A DNA stretch of 21,177 bases, taken from the NCBI GenBank assembly GCA_015233485.1, contig JADFXO010000029.1, forward strand, positions 1 through 21,177. Direction: 5' to 3'. The notes beneath the pieces are model-generated. The model was not told the origin of the DNA, made no database searches, and saw only the letters and a list, made by a program, of their open reading frames with translations. Positions 7,376 to 14,297 of this stretch are shown in pieces; positions within the stretch are counted from its first letter, which is position 1; each line of letters opens with the position of its first letter. Source of the stretch: Nitrospirota bacterium (lineage in GTDB: Bacteria; Nitrospirota; Thermodesulfovibrionia; Thermodesulfovibrionales; Magnetobacteriaceae). Made by a program: the position numbers and the translations under genes.

Positions 7376-8462
7376 TGGGCAACTTGCCTCCTTGTTTTTT
7401 TGGTTCATTGAACTGACGGGGCTGATAACCGCAAAACGGCTCTTCTTCCATATAATCGCCGCACATAGAATATGCCCTCGCACGGCACCCTCCGCATACC
7501 TTGATAAACTCGCACCTGCCGCACCTGCCCTTATAGCTCTTGAAATCCCTCAAGTCCTTAAACAGCGTGGAGTTCTCCCATATTGCTTTAAACGGCTGAT
7601 CTTTTATATTACCCGCCGGTACGTGGAAATAACTGCACGGCAGCACCATGCCGTCAACATCGATAAGGCATATCAACTGTCCGGCGATGCAGCCCTTGCT
7701 GCCGCCTGTTGAGAATTTCAGCGTACGCTGCCTCATCTTTTCGCCGTCATGTTTCGCCCGCTGTAAGACAATCCTATAATAATGGGGGGCGCATGTCGGC
7801 CTGACGAGGATGTCTGTTTCATTTTTTTCCATGTCATAGTGCCAGTTGAGGATTTTTTCGTAGTCCTCTTTTGATATAAGTTCATCCATGATATCGCGGC
7901 CCCTGCCTGTGGGTACTATCATAAACATGTACCAGGCCGTAGGGCCGAGGGATTTGGCGAGAGCGTAAACCGCGGGAATGTCCTCCTGGTTTCTCTTCGT
8001 AAACGATGAGTTTATTATAAATTCAATACCGTGTTGTTTAAAAAGCCGGGCCGCGGCAATCGTGCCGTCGAAGGCGCCCTTGTGCTCTCTGAAATTATCG
8101 TGTATCTCTGCGGTAGGGCCGTCTATACTAAGCGAGACGATCTTAATGCCGGCGTCCTTTATTGCGGCGCAGACGGCGTCCGTTACCAGCGTCCCGTTTG
8201 TGGCGAGGCACATGCGAAGCCCTTTAGAGCCGCCGTATTTGGCAATATCGAACACATCTTCCCGAATGAGCGGCTCCCCGCCCGTTAGCACAATGACGGG
8301 ATTGGCGGAGCTCGATATGTCATCAAGGATGCGGCACGCCTCATCGAATGAAAAATCGGGGTGGCCGCTTACAGCGGCCTCACTTGACGAGCGGCAGTGT
8401 ACGCAGCGCAGGTTACACCGTCGGGTTATCTCCCATGCTATCCATTTTGGCTCAAACTCCAC
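7368..8462 (-). CDS. ahbD: Radical SAM/SPASM heme synthase, AhbD-like
   Basis: A 364-residue radical SAM enzyme. The [4Fe-4S]/SAM motif CxxxCxxC is at Cys16, Cys20 and Cys23 (CNLRCVHC), with GGEP at 61-64. RPTCAPHYYR at about 221-230 and the SPASM-type C-terminus (Cys258, 265, 276, 314, 317, 323, 326, 334, 344; CGRCEFIKVCGGCRARAY) match the AhbC/AhbD/NirJ group. In my judgement it resembles AhbD most closely. AhbD oxidatively decarboxylates the two propionates of Fe-coproporphyrin III to heme b. AhbC (siroheme deacetylase) or NirJ cannot be excluded without alignment. Translation starts at a GTG (8462) with GGAGGAG 7 bases upstream, 11 bp inside the end of hflX, and ends 8 bp inside hemE. Confidence 0.85.
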   Translation of the reverse strand: MEFEPKWIAWEITRRCNLRCVHCRSSSEAAVSGHPDFSFDEACRILDDISSSANPVIVLTGGEPLIREDVFDIAKYGGSKGLRMCLATNGTLVTDAVCAAIKDAGIKIVSLSIDGPTAEIHDNFREHKGAFDGTIAAARLFKQHGIEFIINSSFTKRNQEDIPAVYALAKSLGPTAWYMFMIVPTGRGRDIMDELISKEDYEKILNWHYDMEKNETDILVRPTCAPHYYRIVLQRAKHDGEKMRQRTLKFSTGGSKGCIAGQLICLIDVDGMVLPCSYFHVPAGNIKDQPFKAIWENSTLFKDLRDFKSYKGRCGRCEFIKVCGGCRARAYSMCGDYMEEEPFCGYQPRQFNEPKKQGGKLPNE

Positions 8463-10128
8463 TGTCCGGCTCCTCCTTAAACAGATTAATTAGATTACTT
8501 AGATTATCGGGGCGGCCAATTGAGAAAACCCTCTCTTTCAGGGCCTCAATGAGCGGCTCGAATGTAGAGGGATTAATTGCCGATATGCCGACAGCCCCAT
8601 ATCTATTTAAAATGCTCTCTATCTCGTCCTCAGGGATTTTATCTGTTTTGTTGAACACAAGTAAAGTGGGTTTAGTGTCAATCTTGAGGTCTTTCAATAT
8701 ATTTTCTACGGATTCGATATGTTGTTCAAATCTTGGATTAGACGCGTCAACGAGATGGATGAGGGTGCCGGCGTCCTCAAGCTCCTCAAGCGTTGCCTTA
8801 AATGCGGTGATGAGGTCGCGCGGCAGGTCCTTAATGAAACCCACGGTGTCGGTTATGATGACGTCCCGCTCCTGGGGGAATCGAAGCCTGCGCGTAGAGG
8901 TGTCTAAGGTGGCGAACATCTTGTCCTCTACGAAGGCGGCGCTTTCGGTGAGGTTGTTAAGCAGCGTGGATTTACCCGCGTTTGTGTAGCCAACGATAGA
9001 GACGATGGGCAGGTCACTACTGCTGCGGCGGGCGCGGCGCTGGACGCGTGCCTTTGAGAGTTTTATGAGTTCTTTTTCGAGAATATTAATTCTGTCTCTG
9101 ACGCGGCGGCGGTCGATTTCGAGTTTCATCTCACCGGGGCCGCGCCCTCCGATGCCGCCGGTGAGGCGCGACATAGCGGTGCCTTTTCCAGTGAGGCGCG
9201 GGAGGCGGTATTTCAACTGGGCAAGCTCCACCTGCACCTTGCCGTCGCGGCTCATGGCGCGGCGCGCGAAGATGTCTAAAATCAGAGCCGTCCTGTCGAT
9301 AACCTTTATCTCAGTGAGTTCAGCAACGGCCAGCGTCTGTGACGGCGAAAGGTTTTCGTTGAACACGAGCAGGCTTGCCCCTTTTCCAAGTGCGTCAATA
9401 ATTAATTCCTTGAGCCTTCCCGCGCCAAGCAGATATCTGGGGTTTATTGTCTTAGGGCGCTGGATTACTCTGTCAACAACGGCGATGCCGCTTGAGGCGC
9501 ACAGCTCCTGAAGCTCATCAAGGGATTCTTCCATTTCATGTTTCTGGCCTTGAGATACTGAGATAATAATGGCCTTTTCACTGGCCGCGTCTGCCGCTGA
9601 TGGGCGTTGCCGCCCCATTTCCTCCTCGATGGCCCCGACATGGGCGAGGAAATCAATCGAATCGTTATAGAAATTGACGGCAGGGTTAATCTCATATGGC
9701 TTATCGCCTATTTGGGCGGTCAGATGTGCGGTATAAAACCTGTCAGGCAGGTTATCCTTTATGCCGATGGCGGCGATATAGTCAAAGCGCAGGAGGGCGA
9801 GGTCTGTGAGGTCGTCATTGGTAAGCGGCTCGTTTTTCAGGTGTGTATGGACGAATCTGAGGCCGCGGAGGTATTTTTTCCCAAGCGGGTAGGCGGACAG
9901 CTCCGGCAGGAATATGGAGTTGGAATCACCTATGATGACGTGGCTTACCGTGCCATTACGGGTTATAAGCACGCCAAGCTGCCTGTTAATCTCTGCGGAT
10001 TGCTCTGTGAGATAGCGGGCAAGCTCCTGAGAGATAATCCGGGTTGGTTGAACCTTCCTGCGATAAATCTTCTCAAGACCGGAGACGGTCTTCTTCCTGA
10101 TGCCCTGCGTATTTCCATAAACTACCAT
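8452..10128 (-). CDS. hflX: Ribosome-associated GTPase HflX (N-terminally extended)
   Basis: HflX binds the large ribosomal subunit and splits or rescues stalled ribosomes under stress. The 558 residues comprise an extension of about 180 residues, the HflX N-domain (NPRYLLGAGRLKELI near 229-243 and GGIGGRGPGE at 324-333), a coiled-coil linker, and a GTPase domain with G1 GYTNAGKS (380-387), switch sequence TLDTSTRR (407-414), G3 DTVGF (427-431) and G4 NKTD (493-496). The extension, with LARYLTEQSAEINRQLGVLITRNG and a THLKNEPLTNDDLTDLALLRFD stretch, is found in some anaerobic lineages. No Shine-Dalgarno sequence precedes the ATG at 10128. It is the first gene of the heme block; its 3' end carries the ribosome-binding site and start of the ahbD-like gene. 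Confidence 0.95.
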   Translation of the reverse strand: MVVYGNTQGIRKKTVSGLEKIYRRKVQPTRIISQELARYLTEQSAEINRQLGVLITRNGTVSHVIIGDSNSIFLPELSAYPLGKKYLRGLRFVHTHLKNEPLTNDDLTDLALLRFDYIAAIGIKDNLPDRFYTAHLTAQIGDKPYEINPAVNFYNDSIDFLAHVGAIEEEMGRQRPSAADAASEKAIIISVSQGQKHEMEESLDELQELCASSGIAVVDRVIQRPKTINPRYLLGAGRLKELIIDALGKGASLLVFNENLSPSQTLAVAELTEIKVIDRTALILDIFARRAMSRDGKVQVELAQLKYRLPRLTGKGTAMSRLTGGIGGRGPGEMKLEIDRRRVRDRINILEKELIKLSKARVQRRARRSSSDLPIVSIVGYTNAGKSTLLNNLTESAAFVEDKMFATLDTSTRRLRFPQERDVIITDTVGFIKDLPRDLITAFKATLEELEDAGTLIHLVDASNPRFEQHIESVENILKDLKIDTKPTLLVFNKTDKIPEDEIESILNRYGAVGISAINPSTFEPLIEALKERVFSIGRPDNLSNLINLFKEEPDSGV

Positions 10129-10198
10129 AGCCGTATTTTAACACAATTGTCGCTGTCCATAGTTTTATAGTTTTCGAATTTAGTATTGAGTCCCCTTC

Positions 10199-13012
10199 TT
10201 AATTACAGTTCAGCGCACTTAATATAGTATCAACATCATTAGGATCAAAAGATACAGCCCATTTCCATTTACCAAATCCGCCATGCTGATTTACGGCTCT
10301 GCACCACTCGTCCAAAAAAACCCTCTTCGTTCTGTTCTGCTCATCATCTTGTCCCTTGATTTCCAGAACAAAATTATCACCACTTGTTAACTTAATAATA
10401 AAATCAGGGAAATAACTCCTGATTACTCCACGATAGTTATAATAAACTACGAACCCTAAATGGTCATTCTTCACAAATGACTTAACTACACTGTTAATAG
10501 TGTTAGCTCCAAGATACTCCCATTTGCTGTTTATGTCAATAACTGTGAAGTTTATATGAGATTTACCAAAATTTTCGCAAGGTTTGCTTGTCCACCATGT
10601 TCTTACATCAGCAGTTGAGCGAATTGGATGTTCCTTGTCGAATACAGGTGTGAGTTGCGTTGTATTTTCTGCTCTAATTTCATTCCAAATATGCTGTATA
10701 ATTTTATTCATATTCAGCATAATGAGTATCCTCTTACGCGCTTCGTCCTGATTAAACAAGGGATTCTTAATCTCTATCTTATCGGAATATATAAACTGCT
10801 CAACAATCCCTATTAACTGTATTAGGAAGGTTTCTTTACTCCCTTTCCAAGCAGGCCTCTTCTCAGAGTTATAAATAGTTGACGCAATCCTGAACACAAT
10901 TGATTGTAGACGAAACTTTTCGCCGATTTCCTTCAAATCAATTTCAGTCAGGGCTGCAGGATTTGGTTTGCCAGCAATAATAGCGGCTAATTCTGCCTCT
11001 GTAATAGACTGATAAGGGTCTAGCTCAAGCGGTTTTACCTTCGCCAAATCCAAACTGAGTTGTGGCTTGTAAATATGATCAATGCGTAAAATATTAGGGA
11101 AAGTAATTTCATGCTCTGCCTTTTCTTTGCATGGTTCGATCTTTGTCTTAGGCGTAGGCGGTGGAGGCGGTGGTCCATCAGTGCCGCCTTCATGGGGCAG
11201 GAATGTAAATGGCACTCCAAAAATATTTACATACTCAGGTTCAAATAATCCATCCCCGCCGATGTCATATGAAGTTCTCCTAAGTCCTCTGCCAACAACC
11301 TGTTCGCACAATAACTGGCTGCTGAATGCCCGTAGCCCCATAATATGTGTGACGGTCTTTGCATCCCATCCCTCACTCAGCATACCAACGGAAATAACAT
11401 TCTGTATTTGTTCTCCCGGTTGTCCAACTTTGCCGACTGTATCAACAGTTAACCGCAGTAGTTCTGCCTGCTGTTTCTTTGTCAGCTTCCTCTCTTTAGG
11501 TAAATCATTGTCAGTATCATCACTTTCCTCAGAATCAAATTCAACTTGATCCATCGCCGCTTCTGCTTTATCTAAGATACTGGTGTCAATCTGTAATGTT
11601 TTTTCAGGATTACACAAATCATCTAACCCAGTAACTGAAAACAAAAAAGAATCGTGATCAAAGGAGAACTTTAACCTGCCAGAGGTGAAGGTTGTATTTG
11701 CAACTGTTATCATAACTGGCGGTATCCTATATCCTGCCTTCTCCCAGTCGTCTTTTGTAGCCTTCCAGTCCTTTCCTAATAACAAGTAAGCATTTTTTAT
11801 TAGATCAGGCAGGGGATCGCTTTCCTCTACTTTTCTGTTTATATCGTCTTTAACGGTTGCATCCATGTAGATATGATAAAGACGTGACCGCAAATTATTG
11901 TCTACATACCCGTCATCACGGATAACAACACGGGGCGTCTTCACCAATCCCGATTCAATCGCGTCATTCAGGCCGAAATCACTTACAATCCACGAGAACA
12001 ATGCCTCTTCCGTTGCCTTCTTTCCTGACGGCGCAAAAGGCGTTGCCGATAAATCAAAGCAGCGGATAATTCCCCTTGCCCTGTTTATCCTGTCCAGCCC
12101 CCCTATCCAAACCGTACTTTCTTCAATGTCCTCTTTTTTTACGCCTTTTATCTTACTCTCTGCCGGAACACGCCACGCATGGTGCGCCTCATCATTTATC
12201 ACAATAAGATTCGTTGCCGATGCCATTCCGTCCAAAACTTCACGCACATAAGCCTCATCGCTCTTTGCGCCGCGCTTGTCAACGCTTTTCTTCTTTCCTA
12301 ACTTTTCTTCGCTGTCCCAAGCCAAAGTATGCCAGTTGATTATTTTTACCTTGCTCTGGCGCAAGGATTCCATCAATCCTGAAGGAACAATATTAAATTC
12401 CTCGTAATAATTATCTCCATTAAAGGGATTAAGAACACTCAGACGGTTGCGAACGGTTAGCCCCGGAGCGACTACCAGAACATTTTTTGAAAATCGGGTA
12501 TCTTTGCCGTTGGTAATCTTATTAAGCGTCTGCCACGCAATGAGCATACCCATCACAATGGTTTTGCCTGATCCAGTTGCCATCTTGCTGCACCATCGGC
12601 TGAAATTGCCGCCGTCTCCTGGGACTGCAATACCAGTTCTGTCTGCCTCTGGAGCTTCGGTAAGCCATATCAATGTTTCAATTGCTTCCAGCTGACAAAA
12701 GAAAAAGCGCTTGTCTTTTCTCTCCTCCTGGTCATCTTGCCAGTGCTGCAATAATCTTTTTGTGATGCCTGTAACGCCAGGGAAACCCTGTTCTCTCCAC
12801 TTTTTAATGCGCGGGCGAATCGTATTTACCAATTCTATTTCAATGAAAATACCCGGGTCGTCAAAAGCCCTTGAACTCTCGGAGGCGATTACATAACCCG
12901 CAGGTCGACGGCCGCTTCGCTTAACAAATTCTCTCGTGTCGCGAAGGTATTCCCAATGCTGCTGAGGCTCTTCGTAAGGTGAGTTGATGATAAGTTTGTC
13001 TATCTTCTTCAT
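10199..13012 (-). CDS. Type III-like restriction enzyme, Res subunit (SF2 helicase-nuclease)
   Basis: A 937-residue restriction subunit. An SF2 ATPase motor carries Walker A MATGSGKT (144-151), DEAH (274-277), SAT (322-324), SEGWD (546-550) and the arginine-finger motif QVVGRGLRR (571-579). The C-terminus has a PD-(D/E)xK nuclease core: PD at 869-870 and EIKG at 884-887. A proline run (614-619) separates the motor from the following segment. The sequence resembles the family called BPTD_3080-type restriction endonuclease. With the Mod encoded upstream it should cleave unmodified foreign DNA by an ATP-dependent mechanism. The start at 13012 lies 4 bp after the DUF1828-like gene, so it is co-transcribed. 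It seems more AT-rich than the heme genes. Confidence 0.92.
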   Translation of the reverse strand: MKKIDKLIINSPYEEPQQHWEYLRDTREFVKRSGRRPAGYVIASESSRAFDDPGIFIEIELVNTIRPRIKKWREQGFPGVTGITKRLLQHWQDDQEERKDKRFFFCQLEAIETLIWLTEAPEADRTGIAVPGDGGNFSRWCSKMATGSGKTIVMGMLIAWQTLNKITNGKDTRFSKNVLVVAPGLTVRNRLSVLNPFNGDNYYEEFNIVPSGLMESLRQSKVKIINWHTLAWDSEEKLGKKKSVDKRGAKSDEAYVREVLDGMASATNLIVINDEAHHAWRVPAESKIKGVKKEDIEESTVWIGGLDRINRARGIIRCFDLSATPFAPSGKKATEEALFSWIVSDFGLNDAIESGLVKTPRVVIRDDGYVDNNLRSRLYHIYMDATVKDDINRKVEESDPLPDLIKNAYLLLGKDWKATKDDWEKAGYRIPPVMITVANTTFTSGRLKFSFDHDSFLFSVTGLDDLCNPEKTLQIDTSILDKAEAAMDQVEFDSEESDDTDNDLPKERKLTKKQQAELLRLTVDTVGKVGQPGEQIQNVISVGMLSEGWDAKTVTHIMGLRAFSSQLLCEQVVGRGLRRTSYDIGGDGLFEPEYVNIFGVPFTFLPHEGGTDGPPPPPPTPKTKIEPCKEKAEHEITFPNILRIDHIYKPQLSLDLAKVKPLELDPYQSITEAELAAIIAGKPNPAALTEIDLKEIGEKFRLQSIVFRIASTIYNSEKRPAWKGSKETFLIQLIGIVEQFIYSDKIEIKNPLFNQDEARKRILIMLNMNKIIQHIWNEIRAENTTQLTPVFDKEHPIRSTADVRTWWTSKPCENFGKSHINFTVIDINSKWEYLGANTINSVVKSFVKNDHLGFVVYYNYRGVIRSYFPDFIIKLTSGDNFVLEIKGQDDEQNRTKRVFLDEWCRAVNQHGGFGKWKWAVSFDPNDVDTILSALNCN

Positions 13013-13016
13013 TAGT

Positions 13017-13802
13017 TCAAGCTACTTTTCTTAATAATTTTCTTGAAAAATCCTCTTCCGCATCCAACGAAGAAATCATTTCTCCTCCGACGTTTGATAA
13101 TCTCGCAACGTCGGCGCAAGGCATCGAGGTTTGGTCGGCGAAAATCAACAAGCTGTCAAAAACGGCTTTCATCCGCAATAATCTTTCGATAATAATAGTG
13201 GTCAACCTTGCCTTGTCCCTGTTGGGAATTCCAAACAGAAATAACGGCGCATGTTTACCCTCTATCCTGTAATCAATTGGATAATCCCTTGCGTTATCCA
13301 TCGCTTCATAGAAATAATCTTTTGTGGTTTTTTCCTCAGGAATTATTTTTATGAGCTGCTCATGCAAATCCTCATAGAAGGTTGATTCCGCTCGTGCACG
13401 ATTCAAAAAAGTAAGGTCATTAATTTTAGTCAGAGCTTGTCCTAATCTAAAGATATTGAAGCCAAGATTTTCTGCTTGCGTTTCAATAAAAAATTCTCCA
13501 TTATCTTCTTCAATAAATGTTTCTGCTTTAATCTGGTCGAGGATATTTCCGCGTGTTCCTTTATGGAATTTATCAATATCATTTTCATAACTCAGGTGCA
13601 TCATGGTATGTCCCATGTCCGACAACCGTAAAACACCTCCGGGCATTTCTTTAATGTAAATCTGGTATGGGTCACCGTCGGAAAAATAAAACGGCGTTTC
13701 CACCAGCAACAGCTTCCCGTTTTTTTGAGACCTTATTTTCACATCTGCACACATAAGGTCGCACAAAATGCGTTGCAGCTTATCTATATCCAGATTCATC
13801 AT
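13017..13802 (-). CDS. DUF1828/DUF1829-type protein of the restriction operon
   Basis: A 261-residue protein of unknown function. The N-terminal part (about 1-105) looks like DUF1828, with the pattern PYQIYIKEMPGGVLRLSDMGHTMMHL (about 45-70). The C-terminal part (about 140-250) looks like DUF1829, ending in LLIFADQTSMPCADVARLSNVGGEM. There is no signal peptide, membrane segment or clear catalytic motif. The N-terminal half has the alternating strand pattern of a small alpha/beta domain. It is cotranscribed between mod and res, with a 1-bp overlap upstream (TAATG) and 4 bp downstream. A second ATG lies at 13799. Its place in the operon suggests a role in restriction control, nuclease regulation or anti-phage sensing; none is proven. 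Confidence 0.7.
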   Translation of the reverse strand: MMNLDIDKLQRILCDLMCADVKIRSQKNGKLLLVETPFYFSDGDPYQIYIKEMPGGVLRLSDMGHTMMHLSYENDIDKFHKGTRGNILDQIKAETFIEEDNGEFFIETQAENLGFNIFRLGQALTKINDLTFLNRARAESTFYEDLHEQLIKIIPEEKTTKDYFYEAMDNARDYPIDYRIEGKHAPLFLFGIPNRDKARLTTIIIERLLRMKAVFDSLLIFADQTSMPCADVARLSNVGGEMISSLDAEEDFSRKLLRKVA

Positions 13803-14287
13803 TAAAATAATCTCGGATTATCAGGATTTGTATTTATACCGCTTATGTGGCAGTCAGAAACAAGGCAATGCAAGGCGCCGTCAACGGTTTTATAGCTGTC
13901 TGTTTTTTCCGCAAATCCCTCTGCCTTCCTGTTTGCCTTAATATATTTTTCTGTTGCGATATGCACATGACTTTCATACCCCAGTTTCTCATTTTCAAGA
14001 CAATTTGCATGAGGATGATTAGGGCCGTTATATCTTTTCAAAGTTAAAGTTTCCCCGTTTGGGGCAAGCCAACTTATGCCGCATGAAAAGTCATCTTACA
14101 TTCCTTCTCTCTTATTCTGCCGCTTATAAACTTCAAATTCATGACCGAGTTCATCCAGAGCCTTTACTTTGTAATTCACCTGTTCATGACCGTCTTTCAT
14201 CCTGCTCTTTGCATTAGGATTGGTTAATTGCTTCCTGCAAGCAAGCAACTCCTTGATTTTATTATCTGTAATGCTTTCAAATGCCAT
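13802..14287 (-). pseudogene. Small operon protein split by one in-frame TAA
   Basis: One continuous reading frame of 161 codons runs from the ATG at 14287 to the TAA at 13804-13802, broken only by a TAA at 14098-14096. Before the stop are 63 residues ending YKRQNKREGM. After it, in the same frame, are 97 sense codons beginning DDFSCGISWLAPNGETLTLKRYNG. The second half carries a His/Cys-containing region (GPNHPHANCLENE, HVHIATEKYIKANRKAEGFAE, DGALHCLVSDCHISG). The two halves read as one protein, and I recall intact single-chain relatives of similar length (possibly DUF6978). The stop could be a nonsense mutation, a sequencing error or a readthrough signal. If both parts are translated, the second would restart at the TTG at 14041. 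It lies 10 bp after mod, with no ribosome-binding site visible. Confidence 0.7.
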
Positions 14288-14297
14288 AATAATTAAA

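Noticed and set aside
7376..7483. Longer HemE start at 7483
   Set aside because: The extra 36 residues lie inside the end of the AhbD-like gene and lack family similarity. The ATG at 7375 has a strong ribosome-binding site.
10129..10198. Attachment site or direct repeat at the restriction-operon boundary
   Set aside because: Comparing this gap with 16827-17080 by eye shows no shared repeat, and there is no tRNA or integrase in the window.
11150..11180. Proline-run coding segment in Res as a possible frameshift or repeat-expansion site
   Set aside because: The frame is intact on both sides. The GGTGGAGGCGGT-like run is short and imperfect, so it is more likely an ordinary Pro linker.
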